From: Nibribacter roseus
Lineage (GTDB): Bacteria > Bacteroidota > Bacteroidia > Cytophagales > Hymenobacteraceae
NCBI RefSeq assembly: GCF_042662225.1
Contig: NZ_JBHSYQ010000003.1
Span: forward strand, 1,426,001 to 1,490,000
Length of the DNA: 64,000 nucleotides
Direction of reading: 5' to 3'
In this document: in pieces, positions 43,123 through 52,017 of the stretch
Position numbering within the stretch: the first letter of the stretch is position 1
How the letters are laid out: each line of letters begins with the position of its first letter
Position numbers and translations under genes: made by a program
The notes under the pieces: generated by a model
The model's input: only the letters and a program-made list of their open reading frames with translations
Told to the model about the DNA's origin: nothing
Database searches by the model: none

Positions 43123-45795
43123 TCAAGAAAGCTTAGCTTTCTTGCCAGACACTAACACCTTCTTCACCGGAATGCTGCCGTAAGCTACTTGCAGTGACGG
43201 CTTGCCTCCTTTTAAAGTAACTGTACCAAAGCCTTTCTCGGTAGAAATGAAAGAGGTGAAATCGCCTACTTTGGAGTCTATGTGCAGAGTGCCGTCTACG
43301 GCGTCAAACCGAACGCCGGTAAGACTCTCTAAGAAACCGTAGCTGGCTTGGGCTCTGCCATACCAGTGGCCGCATTCGTACTCGTTGAAAGGATTTCTTA
43401 CCTTACCATCATACCGGTCACGGCAGGTTCTCACTATTTCCAGACCTTTGTCTACCTGCCCGTGTAACATTAGATGCGATGCTACTTGGTACTCAATACC
43501 GGTCCAGACTTCGTCGCTGTACACAAAAGGCAGAGACAACTTACCTCCCTTGGGCCAGGTACAGATCAGGAGTCCGCCCTCGTTGCCCGCGGCATAGGTT
43601 GGACGTTGTGGATTGGCATGCTCAGTAAGGTCTTTCTTAAGGTTGTATTTATGCACCGCCAGTAAGTGGCTTTGGGTTTTATGAGGGTCAACGGGCTCTT
43701 CTAACGCGCACATGCGAGCTATCCAACCACCTAAAATGCCGTCAGACAAACAACCCGTGCCGTATTGGTACTTGGGTCCTTCTTGTTGAAGCAAGGCCAA
43801 TGCCTCTTCAGAGTAGCCGCCGCCGATTGATATTTCAGAGGCTTTCACCGGGTCCGGAGCTTTTAGGCCTGTCCACTTAATTTTCTGGATGAAATATTCC
43901 CCGTCGTACAGTTCGGTTTCAATGTATTTCTTGCCCTGGGCGTAGAGCTTTTTGTATTCTGATACATCCTGCTTCAGGGCTTTCCCCATTTCTACCATAG
44001 CTTGTAGCGCACCCAGGTAAAAACTGGTAATCATACCATTGGGTCCCCAGAACTCTATGTCATAAGTGTTGTGGTGAGGCTCTTCTATAATGCCTGCGCG
44101 CCGCGGGTCCCAAGTGTCAATGCACCAGTCAAGGCTGGTTTTCACCATGGGGTACATCTTTTTCAACCAAGTGGTATCTCCGCTGATGCGCCACTCGCGG
44201 TGCACTTTCATGATGGTTCCAAGCTGACCGTCGGCGGCGGCGTGGAAATCATGCACCAACGGGGTAATAGGCAGGTTTGCCCGGAAGCCCTGGTGGCCGT
44301 CGGCGTTTTGGTTTTCGCAAAACTCAGTGTGGCGCAGGCTTCGCTCCAGAGAAGGGAAGAGATGCGGAATGGCCTGTGCGTAGTTCCAGACGTGGGTACA
44401 GCTACCTGCGCAACAGCCTTTTACATCGGTGCAGCCTTCCCAGTTCCAGAGGCGCCCGTCATACTGCCGCAGAACGGTAGGTGACTTGATAATGGTAAGG
44501 TTTGCCGCCACGGCCTCAATGACTTCAGGAGGCAGGGTGCTGGAATAAAACGCATCACGGAAGAGACCCGATTTCTGACGTAGGTCCTGATAGTTGGATA
44601 GCCAGTAGTTAACTACCTCGTCTACGTTTTTAAACTTACTGCTGTACCAAGGTTTGTAGGTTTTGCTGTCATAGCTCTTCGTATTCTCCAGGTCTTTCTG
44701 GTCTGGGGTAATACAGTTGCTGGCCGTGGCTTCACTTTCTTCGCCTATTTTACCAAAACGCACATCAGAATTTGGCATGTACCAAGCCATCATAACCTTT
44801 ACGGTTTTTTCTTCACCCGGCTTCAGCCTGAAAGGTACATACAGAGAGGCGCCCGGCGCACCAGACTCAACTGGTTCAACAGCTTTTACATTGCCTTCTT
44901 TGATGTTGTTCCAGGCCATAGACAGGGGATCCCACCAGCCACCCCGAAACCATGTGTGGTCTACCACGGTGCTAGCCTCATCTGTATAAATAGCGAAGTT
45001 GCTCTGTAGGTGCGGTTGCTTTTTGGTGCCATTCTGAGCTAGTAAAAAGCCATTCTTCATTTTCTTGATCATGCCCAGCGGAGAAGTTTTCTTTACGCTG
45101 GCCTTAGGATCTTGCACTACAAAGTTGCGGGCGTTATAAGAAAATACGGCCTCTATGGCTTCTTTGCTTTGGTTCGTGAACTTGTATTCCAGCGCGCCTA
45201 CCGGTAGGCTAGAGTTATCTTCATCAGTTGGAATAAACGGGCTCCAGCCTGTTAGCTGCACTTTAACGGGAACAGCTTCATCTGCCAGGTTTATAATGCC
45301 GAAAGGAAATTGGGCAACGAATTCAACCTGATTGAACCGTGGTAAACCGTAAATGGCACCACCCGAGCCATTGGCATTATTAGGTTGTCCAAAAAGCTTC
45401 CACTCCGGAACCGGCCCTTCTATCACTCGGGCAACATTTTTCTCACCTTTTATGGTAATGGCCCCAAACATGGTAGGTTCATGAAACATGTTTGGCTTAT
45501 TATGGACTGACATATGCGAAATGGCGCCGCCGCCCTCCAAACAAAACATGCCCGCCCCAATGCCCCCAATTGGGAAAGCCACTCGTCGCAGGTTTTCGCC
45601 GGTATAGGGAGTATTGTACTTGCGGCCGTTTCTCTCTTTCTCTTTGCCAGCCTCTTTTGTTTGCGCGGCTTTATTATTTGTCTCACTCTGGCCAAGACCT
45701 GGGTTAGCGAGCAAAGTGGTAGGAAGTATGGTTGCCCCAATTCCTCCAATTCCTACTTGCTTTAGAAACGACCTACGGTTATTATTTTTTTTCAT
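43123..45795 (-). CDS. GH116-like glycoside hydrolase (beta-glucosidase/GBA2 type), Tat-exported
   Basis: The start at 45795 gives MKKNNNRRSFLKQVGIGGIG, a twin-arginine signal (RRSFLK), so the 890-residue enzyme is likely folded and loaded with ligand before export. An N-terminal beta-sandwich (about 50-400) opens with YTGENLRRVAFPIGGIGAGMF. The (alpha/alpha)6 barrel contains NWEGCTDVKGCCAGSCTHVW, a Cys-rich stretch often seen in bacterial GH116/DUF608 proteins. The acid/base candidate is in EPHHNTYDIEFWGPNG near residue 590. ECGHWYGRAQASYGF closes the site. Family knowledge: GH116 includes beta-glucosidases, beta-xylosidases and beta-N-acetylglucosaminidases. Its exact specificity is open. 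Confidence 0.82.
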   Translation of the reverse strand: MKKNNNRRSFLKQVGIGGIGATILPTTLLANPGLGQSETNNKAAQTKEAGKEKERNGRKYNTPYTGENLRRVAFPIGGIGAGMFCLEGGGAISHMSVHNKPNMFHEPTMFGAITIKGEKNVARVIEGPVPEWKLFGQPNNANGSGGAIYGLPRFNQVEFVAQFPFGIINLADEAVPVKVQLTGWSPFIPTDEDNSSLPVGALEYKFTNQSKEAIEAVFSYNARNFVVQDPKASVKKTSPLGMIKKMKNGFLLAQNGTKKQPHLQSNFAIYTDEASTVVDHTWFRGGWWDPLSMAWNNIKEGNVKAVEPVESGAPGASLYVPFRLKPGEEKTVKVMMAWYMPNSDVRFGKIGEESEATASNCITPDQKDLENTKSYDSKTYKPWYSSKFKNVDEVVNYWLSNYQDLRQKSGLFRDAFYSSTLPPEVIEAVAANLTIIKSPTVLRQYDGRLWNWEGCTDVKGCCAGSCTHVWNYAQAIPHLFPSLERSLRHTEFCENQNADGHQGFRANLPITPLVHDFHAAADGQLGTIMKVHREWRISGDTTWLKKMYPMVKTSLDWCIDTWDPRRAGIIEEPHHNTYDIEFWGPNGMITSFYLGALQAMVEMGKALKQDVSEYKKLYAQGKKYIETELYDGEYFIQKIKWTGLKAPDPVKASEISIGGGYSEEALALLQQEGPKYQYGTGCLSDGILGGWIARMCALEEPVDPHKTQSHLLAVHKYNLKKDLTEHANPQRPTYAAGNEGGLLICTWPKGGKLSLPFVYSDEVWTGIEYQVASHLMLHGQVDKGLEIVRTCRDRYDGKVRNPFNEYECGHWYGRAQASYGFLESLTGVRFDAVDGTLHIDSKVGDFTSFISTEKGFGTVTLKGGKPSLQVAYGSIPVKKVLVSGKKAKLS

Positions 45796-46043
45796 GCTAC
45801 TTGAATTTAGATTCAGCAAGAATCTTGTACAGAAAGCTCTTGGCCTCGTTTTTTTTCTGGGGGTAAAATTTCTTCAGGTGGATTATTTAAGTTTCTTTCA
45901 ATCATTAAGCTCTCTTGCCGCAGTCTCTGTTTAGCAACGCTACTATGGCTAAGAGCAAACTTTAAAAAATACTCTTACTTAAAGGGCTATTTTAAGACAT
46001 CTAAAAATGTAGATGCCAAAGTCTCAACCGAGATAGATCTTGT

Positions 46044-46055
46044 TTAATCGATTAA
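46044..46055. promoter_or_regulatory. Operator-like palindrome TTAATCGATTAA
   Basis: A perfect 12-bp palindrome with a central CG, the usual shape of LacI-family operators, 249 bp upstream of the GH116-like start. The same half-sites flank one base at 42929-42943. No LacI-family gene lies in the window. Confidence 0.4.
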
Positions 46056-46116
46056 CTTAAATTATAGGTTTTCCTGAAGCTTTGTTTGGTGCTTATTAGA
46101 ATGAAAACTGAGGATA

Positions 46117-46154
46117 TGTTTTAGAGCTGTTTTGGTAAAATTTGCCCCAAAACA
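46117..46154. repeat. Dispersed palindromic repeat, copy 12
   Basis: TGTTTTAGAGCTGTTTTGG then TAAAATTTGCCCCAAAACA. Outer arms are kept; inner arms mismatch at two or three positions. It lies 33 bp beyond the stop of SGNH paralogue 3. Confidence 0.7.
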
Positions 46155-46186
46155 ATACTTTCCTGAGTGGTCATTCCTGCCGGAGC

Positions 46187-46876
46187 TTATTTAAGATAAT
46201 TACCTTTCTTTAACACCTCTGCCCATTTCTGGTAACCTTCAAGGGTTAAGTGCAGACCGTCGTGTGTGTATTCTTTGATCAGACGTTTCTCACTGTCCAG
46301 AAAGTGTGGGTGCAGGTCTATCAGCGTAACATTCTCTCGGGTTGCCAATTCTCTGAGCCCGCGGTTCACAAAAGCAATGTGCTCGTCTTTGTTGTAGTGG
46401 TTCTTGAACTTGTCAAAGGTGTTGTTTGTAGGTAACAGCGTTTGCAGGTAAATTTTAGTTTTGGGAGATCCCGCTTTGATTCGCGAAACCATTTTCTGGA
46501 AATTATCTAAGATAACCTGATCTGGGATATTTCGCGAAATGTCATTGACGCCAATCAGAATAAACACTTTGGCGGGTTGGCCTTCAATTACTTCATCTAG
46601 CCGCTCTAACACGCCAAATGTTATGTCACCGGAAATACCACGGTTTCTGGCGTTAGGCAGTTGCAGAAGTTCGCTCCAATCAGTGCCTGCGGTAATGCTG
46701 TTCCCCAAGAAAATAATGTCTTTGGTAGAGTTAGGGAAAAATTTGAACTGGTTTACTTTCAGATCATAGGCCGATGGACGGTAGGTGCTGTCCCACTTGG
46801 CAGTTTGAGTTTGGGCTTGAGCCGATGAAATAAGTGCCGTAAGCGCAAATAGAAAGGCTATTTTAATTTTTTTCAT
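46187..46876 (-). CDS. SGNH/GDSL esterase, periplasmic (paralogue 3)
   Basis: A 229-residue secreted esterase of the same FLGNSIT subgroup as the two at 13.9-15.5 kb. It has a signal peptide to ~21 (SSAQAQ), Ser60, NRGISGD, GVND with Asn111 and DGLHL with Asp206/His209. The third copy stands in the glycosidase/phosphodiesterase group rather than in cluster 1, which suggests both groups handle esterified (for example O-acetylated) material. Palindromic repeats lie on both sides of it. Confidence 0.88.
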   Translation of the reverse strand: MKKIKIAFLFALTALISSAQAQTQTAKWDSTYRPSAYDLKVNQFKFFPNSTKDIIFLGNSITAGTDWSELLQLPNARNRGISGDITFGVLERLDEVIEGQPAKVFILIGVNDISRNIPDQVILDNFQKMVSRIKAGSPKTKIYLQTLLPTNNTFDKFKNHYNKDEHIAFVNRGLRELATRENVTLIDLHPHFLDSEKRLIKEYTHDGLHLTLEGYQKWAEVLKKGNYLK

Positions 46877-46906
46877 GGGTGCTGTTGTTTGCTTGTTTGA
46901 GATTAT

Positions 46907-46945
46907 TGTTTCAGGCCTGTTTTTGAAAAAGTAAGCCAGAAACAG
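46907..46945. repeat. Dispersed palindromic repeat, copy 13
   Basis: TGTTTCAGGCCTGTTTTTG then AAAAAGTAAGCCAGAAACAG. Several mismatches but the outer arms and spacing are kept. It is 11 bp from the GDPD stop codon. Confidence 0.65.
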
Positions 46946-46955
46946 GTAACCATGT

Positions 46956-47870
46956 CTATTTCAATTGCTGGAACAGGTTGGGGTAGTCTGAGATAATGCC
47001 GTCTACGCCCATTTCTTTCAGGCGCTCCATGTCTTCAAGGGTATTCACAGTCCAAGGAATTACTTTGATGTTTTGCAGGTGGCATTTCTGGAGCAATTCT
47101 GGAGTCACCAATTTGTAGTTGGGGCTGTAAATGGTGGGGGTATAGCCTAGTTGCTGCAAGTTTTCTTCAAAAGATTTCTTGTTATCTACCAGCAGGGCGG
47201 TGCGCACCTGCGGATATTTCTGGTGCAGAACCTGTAACGTGCGCGGGTCAAAGGACTGGATAGTGACGTAAGGAACGATTTTTTTCTCTTCCACCACCTC
47301 CCTGAGCATGGCCACAAAGGCATCGGGGGCTGGGTGTAATTTGTTGTCTCCGGCGGGCTTAGACTTGGTTTCTATGTTATAGAAAACCTGGGGCAGGTTC
47401 TTTGCTCTTAGGTAAGACTGTACTGAGTCAATCAGTTCTGCCAGCCTGGGAATATAGGTCTTGACCTGCTGCTGCTCCGGAAAGTTCTTGTATGGTTTAG
47501 TTCCTAGCTCAAAATCCCGCACCTGGTCATAATTCATTTGGTAAACTACGTGTTTCTTTGCATCTTCTTTGGCTATCTCTTGGCCGTTAGGCAGCCGCGC
47601 GTAGTTAGCGTTAATGTGTGGGTCATGGGTCACCACCACCTGGTCATCTCTGGTGATGTGGGTGTCCATCTCAAGGGTAGTTACCCCTACGTCTAAGGCC
47701 ATACGCATGGCGGGTATGCTGTTCTCTGGCAGAAGCCCACGCGCGCCGCGGTGCCCCTGGGTGTCAAAAGTGGGTAAATCTGGCATGTTCTGTTGCGCTA
47801 TATTCTTGCTGCTTTTACAGCCTGCCAGCAGAGTAGCACTGAGAAGTATAGCGGTAAGTGCTTTGTTCAT
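46956..47870 (-). CDS. Glycerophosphodiester phosphodiesterase, lipoprotein (GDPD family)
   Basis: A 304-residue lipoprotein with Cys18 in LAGC. The active-site block is TQGHRGARGLLPENSIPAM with His40 and Glu49, followed by TTLEMDTHITRDDQVVVTHDP, which carries the metal-binding Glu/Asp and second His. KVIPWTVNTLEDMERLKEMGVDG is the standard C terminus. Family knowledge: the enzyme splits glycerophosphodiesters to glycerol-3-phosphate and an alcohol, and outer-membrane or periplasmic members also act on teichoic-acid-type chains. It lies between an SGNH esterase and a phosphoesterase. Its product would feed the glpT/glpD genes 12 kb away on the same strand. Confidence 0.92.
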   Translation of the reverse strand: MNKALTAILLSATLLAGCKSSKNIAQQNMPDLPTFDTQGHRGARGLLPENSIPAMRMALDVGVTTLEMDTHITRDDQVVVTHDPHINANYARLPNGQEIAKEDAKKHVVYQMNYDQVRDFELGTKPYKNFPEQQQVKTYIPRLAELIDSVQSYLRAKNLPQVFYNIETKSKPAGDNKLHPAPDAFVAMLREVVEEKKIVPYVTIQSFDPRTLQVLHQKYPQVRTALLVDNKKSFEENLQQLGYTPTIYSPNYKLVTPELLQKCHLQNIKVIPWTVNTLEDMERLKEMGVDGIISDYPNLFQQLK

Positions 47871-47937
47871 GGATTTTCTCTACTTCTAAAGGGTGAAATA
47901 TGAGTTATAGGCGTTCAGGTAATTTTGCTTAACCAGG

Positions 47938-49347
47938 TTAACCTGCCGTACTTTCATACTTATTGCCGAAACGATCGGTGGCTACTACTTTAATTTGTTT
48001 TACCTCTGGTTTCACATGTCCTGTAAACAAATGCTCCGTTCGGGAAGGCTCGGCAAAGGGCCGGCGGGTTGGTAATTGATCACCACGCATGGTGCGTACG
48101 GCAACTGGGTCAAATCCTTTGTTGTTTTCCAATGCGCCCATGTAATTGCCGTCAGCATACCATTCTACTTTCCAAGCCGGGTCCCAATTCCACACATTAG
48201 CAATAAATCGTTTCTGGTCTGTGAGCTGTTGGACGTCAATGCTTAGCTGGTGCGATGGATCATGACCGGTAGATTTGTAGTACCACTTCAGTTGGTTGCC
48301 GTCTACCTGGTACACACCATAGCCATTAGGGGTTCCGTCTGTACAGATAGGGCCTGTCCACCAGGCACCGCTTACGGTGCCGTGTACGTGTTCAAATATT
48401 CCTTCTCTGGCTGTATTGTAATTAGTATGGGTGTGGCCCGTCATAATGTGTACCTGATAACCCTGCAACAGCGAATACAATTCTTCATTATTCTTTACCC
48501 TTGCAACCGGAATATGGGCGCATAAAATAATTAGCTTGTTTTTTGAAACATGCTTTAGGTCTTCTTTGAGCCAGTCTAACTGCTGCGCCGTAATAAAACC
48601 ATCGTACTCTCTTTCTTTGCCCAGGTACCGCACATCATCCAGCACAACATAGTGTGCCTTGCCCCGGTTGAATGAGTAATAGGTTGGGCCAAACACTTTC
48701 TGGAAGGTAATGTCTGAGGTCTCGTCTCCTCCTTGTCGGTAGTCCATGTCATGATTGCCGAGCGCTTGAAAAAACGGTATGCCCATGGCCGCTACCGCTT
48801 TATTGTACTGCGGAAAAAGCCGGTGGTTGTCCCATACTAAGTCACCCACGCCAATGCCATGTACCAGTGCGTCAGGCCCCATATTTTGCACCAGTTTCTG
48901 CACATCTGGCACAGAATGCTGCATCATTAAGGCTACATCTTGTTTGTTCTTTACTTGTGGATCTGCCCAAATGATAAACGAGTGCTGACTGTCATCTTTT
49001 GAAAGGGGTACCAAGTCAAAGTCATAATGATTGTCTTTGTCAGGGATAAGCGGAAGGTAGTGTTTGGCAACGCCATTTTCAGTAGGGAAAGCATAGCCTG
49101 AGGGGACTGATACAAAAACAAAATTGGCCTTTGGGTTGCAGGGAAGTTTGAAACGCCCCCGTTTGTTTGTTGTCACGACTGCAGAACCATCTGAGACGAT
49201 TACATTTGCCAGTTTTTTACCCTGCGCCTGTACAGTTCCGCTGATAGTTCTTTTTACTTTTTTGCTCTGAGCTAAAACCCCAGGCCCGGCCATAATTAGG
49301 CCTCCGGAAAAGATGAACAAGCTCTGGAGGAAAAATCTTCTTTTCAT
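47938..49347 (-). CDS. Calcineurin-like metallophosphoesterase with N- and C-terminal beta domains
   Basis: The start at 49347 (MKRRFFLQSLFIFSGG) is preferred to 49410 because it begins the signal peptide, and the upstream extension runs to the edge of a palindromic repeat. It gives 469 residues. An N-terminal carboxypeptidase-regulatory-like domain (RTISGTVQAQGKKLANVIVSD) precedes the phosphoesterase core with IIWADPQV, GVGDLVWDN, ALGNHDMD, LCAHIPVAR and MTGHTHTNY, so all metal ligands are present. The C-terminal domain (from ~345) matches the extra domain named calcineurin-like phosphoesterase C-terminal. Family knowledge: Bacteroidota members are exported phosphomono- or diesterases of unknown substrate. 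Confidence 0.87.
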   Translation of the reverse strand: MKRRFFLQSLFIFSGGLIMAGPGVLAQSKKVKRTISGTVQAQGKKLANVIVSDGSAVVTTNKRGRFKLPCNPKANFVFVSVPSGYAFPTENGVAKHYLPLIPDKDNHYDFDLVPLSKDDSQHSFIIWADPQVKNKQDVALMMQHSVPDVQKLVQNMGPDALVHGIGVGDLVWDNHRLFPQYNKAVAAMGIPFFQALGNHDMDYRQGGDETSDITFQKVFGPTYYSFNRGKAHYVVLDDVRYLGKEREYDGFITAQQLDWLKEDLKHVSKNKLIILCAHIPVARVKNNEELYSLLQGYQVHIMTGHTHTNYNTAREGIFEHVHGTVSGAWWTGPICTDGTPNGYGVYQVDGNQLKWYYKSTGHDPSHQLSIDVQQLTDQKRFIANVWNWDPAWKVEWYADGNYMGALENNKGFDPVAVRTMRGDQLPTRRPFAEPSRTEHLFTGHVKPEVKQIKVVATDRFGNKYESTAG

Positions 49348-49397
49348 TTTACTTAAGCGAGGGTGCTTGTTATAACTTCTATATTGCTGTTTGCCTT

Positions 49398-49437
49398 CTG
49401 TTTTTGGCATGCTTTTTTAAAAACAAGCCAAAAACAG
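49398..49437. repeat. Dispersed palindromic repeat, copy 14 (good)
   Basis: Left arm CTGTTTTTGGCATGCTTTTT and right arm ending GCCAAAAACAG pair over the outer 11 nt, with two inner mismatches. It is 51 bp upstream of the phosphoesterase start. Confidence 0.8.
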
Positions 49438-49558
49438 AAAACATAATATCATTTTATAGGCCTATGGTGCACGAGTAATATCGGTCTACCCGTGGTAAAA
49501 GAAGTAGCTGATATAAGAAAGACTACTCCGTCTACTAGTTTGCCCTTGATATTCAGTT

Positions 49559-49598
49559 CTGTTTTAGGCCTACTTTTAATAAAACAGTTCTATAACAG
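49559..49598. repeat. Dispersed palindromic repeat, copy 15
   Basis: CTGTTTTAGGCCTACTTTTA then ATAAAACAGTTCTATAACAG. The outer arm has changes at 2-3 positions. It is the second copy in the same gap. Confidence 0.7.
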
Positions 49599-49650
49599 AA
49601 TTTGACCGCATGCCCTACTTAAAGGCATTTGTAAATGTTTATGCAGGCGG

Positions 49651-51891
49651 TTATTGAAGGGCATACTGGTTTGCCAACAAAGGTTTATATTTCTGATAGA
49701 GGCTTCTGGCTTCTTCTATTGAATTACCTTTAGTCTGATCAGAGTAGGGCTCATGACTATTCACCCATTGCCATTCCCAGTCCTTTATTTTTTTATCAAA
49801 CTCCTTTTGATCCATGGGTTTGCCCTGTGCCATTGAGGTGTTGACATAGTCAAAAAACTGGCTCCAACGGGGCTTGTAAAAGCCGGTTAGCATACCAGAC
49901 CATTGCCGGCACGAGTAATCATGCAGCCTGCTGTCTTTGTCTCCCCAGAGGGTAATCAGGTTGCGGGCGTTTTTCTCGTACAAATCTTTCTCTGCTTGAT
50001 TTTTTCCCCATGCTTTGGCAGAGTTAAGCCAGCGGCCCAAAAGAAACTGGTGGTGCGTGGCCAATAGCCGGTCCATGTCTTCTATCACCGCCAAGAACTG
50101 CTGACTCCGCTTTCTAAATGCGGCAGTGTCTTCTCTTTGGTAATCCATGGCAAACTGCTGTTGCAAGGTGTCGGCATAATTAGCCAGTACCTGGCGGGTT
50201 ACATCTACCAAGTCATACCTGAAACCCTCACTGTTCTTCAAGTCCTTAGAGGCGGCTAATAATCCTTCCCAGGCTGGAATCAAATCGGCAGGGCGGTACG
50301 CTTTGTCTGTGTCGGTCCAGCGGTTTTTCTTGTTAAAGGTAGGTCTGCCGGTTATAATAGACTCTGGCCCGCCAGATTTTATAGCTCCATCGTACACGGT
50401 GTGGCGCAATATTTCCCACGCTTTTTCTGCGGATGCATTTTGCTGGCCATAACGCCTTTGAACATAATTTGGGAGCCAGGTATCCAAACTGATGGGAGTG
50501 CTGCGCCAAACGTTTTCCAGCATGAGTTCATACATGACCGGGTTTTGCTCAATAGCTTCGGGCGTTAGCCCTATGCCTACCATGTTTCTGGAGCTGGGGT
50601 CTTGCAAAGCAGTGGCCGGACCGTTGGCAACGCTGTTCATGCGGCCGTACATGCTCACATTTCCGCCAAAGTTGTGAAGCATGCACCATATCCAGGGTTT
50701 GCCGTAGTAGGCATCGGTTCTGCTCCATACAGGTTTACTCTCGCTGTACAGGTCCAGTACTATCATTTTGTCATTAGGTACGGCATTGAGCAAGGCCTGT
50801 ATCTGGGTAGGCTGCCAGAATTTAGCGGAGTAGGAGAACATCCAGCCCTGCATAATCCAGGTGGCTTTTGGGTCTACCGAGGCCATAGACTGGTACACTT
50901 TCTTACTGATGTCGTTCAGGTAAGTAGAATCATTGGTGGGCGGGGTGTTCTCATTGAAAGTGTCGGCTGAGTAGTAATGGTCTGTGCCGAAGGTATTGAT
51001 TTCCTCCTGCAGGAATTCTTTCCCTACAGTTGTGAACATAGGGTCATCAGGGTCAAGAATATATACTTCGTCAAAGCCTTGCCACCGGGTTTTCTTTAGT
51101 TTGGCCTCAGGGAATTTGTCTTTGAAAGCGGGGGGGACGTGTCCGGTAAAAGCGGGTAGGATAGGGGTCATGCCTAAAGCGCGCTCCTGCTCCAGAATCT
51201 TTTTCTGCAGTTCTTCATGGCTTTTCATAAAGCTTTGGGGCAGCGGACCGCCCCAGCCATCAAGGTTGCCCATCCAGAACCAGTTAAAATAGGCGGGGCC
51301 GCTGTAAAAACTAGCTAAGTCTTTGTCTGTAAAGCCCAGTTTTTTGTAGACCCGGTCCCAGATGGCGTTTTGTCCGGTTACGGCCAAAGGCATGTTAATG
51401 CCGTTCATGGCCATCCAGTCAATCTCTTTCTGCCACCGCTCCCAGTCCCACCAGCTCATGGTGTAGTTGAAGGTGCAGTAATTAAGGTAGTACCGGTATT
51501 TGTAAGGGGAGACTTTTCTGTCTTTTTGCGTTACCGCAGGCAGTTTTTTAGGCAGGTTAAGAGTAGAGCCGTTCCAGGAAATATGGGAATTGGTGTACGT
51601 TTTCAGGTAATGATTTAACGCACTGGCTACTGACACGCCATTATTGCCACGCAGTACAATCTTTCCTCTTTTGCCCTCCACTTCAAACACATCATTTTCA
51701 CCATCACTGGGAATAATTGCTACCTGAAACTGATTGGCATGTTTGGGGAGCACACGTTTGATTAAGGCATAGGCCGCTTTCTCCTGCGCATCAAGAACTG
51801 CCTTGCCGGAACCTGTATTGCCGGCTATAGCGCCTTGCATGGCACATAGAATTGCAATCAAATAGAGGGAGTATTTATATATTATTTTCAT
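49651..51891 (-). CDS. GH89 alpha-N-acetylglucosaminidase
   Basis: A 746-residue secreted enzyme (signal peptide to ~23, AIAG) that removes terminal alpha-linked GlcNAc. Domains are NAGLU-N (about 30-115), the TIM barrel from VSPYKYRYYLNYCTFNYTMS at ~128 through WDWERWQKEIDWMAMNGINM, and the helical NAGLU-C. The catalytic candidates are Glu314 in SADTFNENTPP and Glu445 in GIGLTPEAIEQNPVMYELM, which align with the acid pair of human NAGLU. Length is typical for the lysosomal-like form without carbohydrate-binding modules. Family knowledge: natural substrates include heparan-sulfate ends, gastric mucin alpha-1,4-GlcNAc and other alpha-GlcNAc caps. It is the first gene of the minus-strand group. 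Confidence 0.93.
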   Translation of the reverse strand: MKIIYKYSLYLIAILCAMQGAIAGNTGSGKAVLDAQEKAAYALIKRVLPKHANQFQVAIIPSDGENDVFEVEGKRGKIVLRGNNGVSVASALNHYLKTYTNSHISWNGSTLNLPKKLPAVTQKDRKVSPYKYRYYLNYCTFNYTMSWWDWERWQKEIDWMAMNGINMPLAVTGQNAIWDRVYKKLGFTDKDLASFYSGPAYFNWFWMGNLDGWGGPLPQSFMKSHEELQKKILEQERALGMTPILPAFTGHVPPAFKDKFPEAKLKKTRWQGFDEVYILDPDDPMFTTVGKEFLQEEINTFGTDHYYSADTFNENTPPTNDSTYLNDISKKVYQSMASVDPKATWIMQGWMFSYSAKFWQPTQIQALLNAVPNDKMIVLDLYSESKPVWSRTDAYYGKPWIWCMLHNFGGNVSMYGRMNSVANGPATALQDPSSRNMVGIGLTPEAIEQNPVMYELMLENVWRSTPISLDTWLPNYVQRRYGQQNASAEKAWEILRHTVYDGAIKSGGPESIITGRPTFNKKNRWTDTDKAYRPADLIPAWEGLLAASKDLKNSEGFRYDLVDVTRQVLANYADTLQQQFAMDYQREDTAAFRKRSQQFLAVIEDMDRLLATHHQFLLGRWLNSAKAWGKNQAEKDLYEKNARNLITLWGDKDSRLHDYSCRQWSGMLTGFYKPRWSQFFDYVNTSMAQGKPMDQKEFDKKIKDWEWQWVNSHEPYSDQTKGNSIEEARSLYQKYKPLLANQYALQ

Positions 51892-51941
51892 TGTTCGGTA
51901 GTAATGGCAGTTATATGTATAGTAAACCTAAGCCTTGAATC

Positions 51942-51981
51942 CTGTTTTTGCGCTGATTTCCAAAAAGGAGCTTCAAAACGC
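51942..51981. repeat. Dispersed palindromic repeat, copy 16 (degraded)
   Basis: CTGTTTTTGCGCTGATTTCC then AAAAAGGAGCTTCAAAACGC. The frame is kept with several mismatches. It lies between the PLD-like stop and the GH89 start, 51 bp from the latter. Confidence 0.55.
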
Positions 51982-52017
51982 GGGCAACTAAAGATTGTTA
52001 AGTAATTATCTCCTGCT

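Larger units (their letters stand above)
45796..46186. other. 391-bp control region upstream of the GH116-like gene
   Basis: It holds a perfect 12-bp palindrome at 46044-46055 and a dispersed repeat at 46117-46154. The intervening sequence is AT-rich. I find no exact TAnnTTTG on the minus strand. A separate promoter for the GH116-like gene is likely because the gap is long and carries the operator-like site. Confidence 0.5.
49348..49650. other. 303-bp gap with two palindromic repeats
   Basis: The gap between the phosphoesterase start and the GH89 stop contains copies at 49398-49437 and 49559-49598 and nothing else recognised: no TAnnTTTG on the minus strand and no small gene. Confidence 0.5.
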
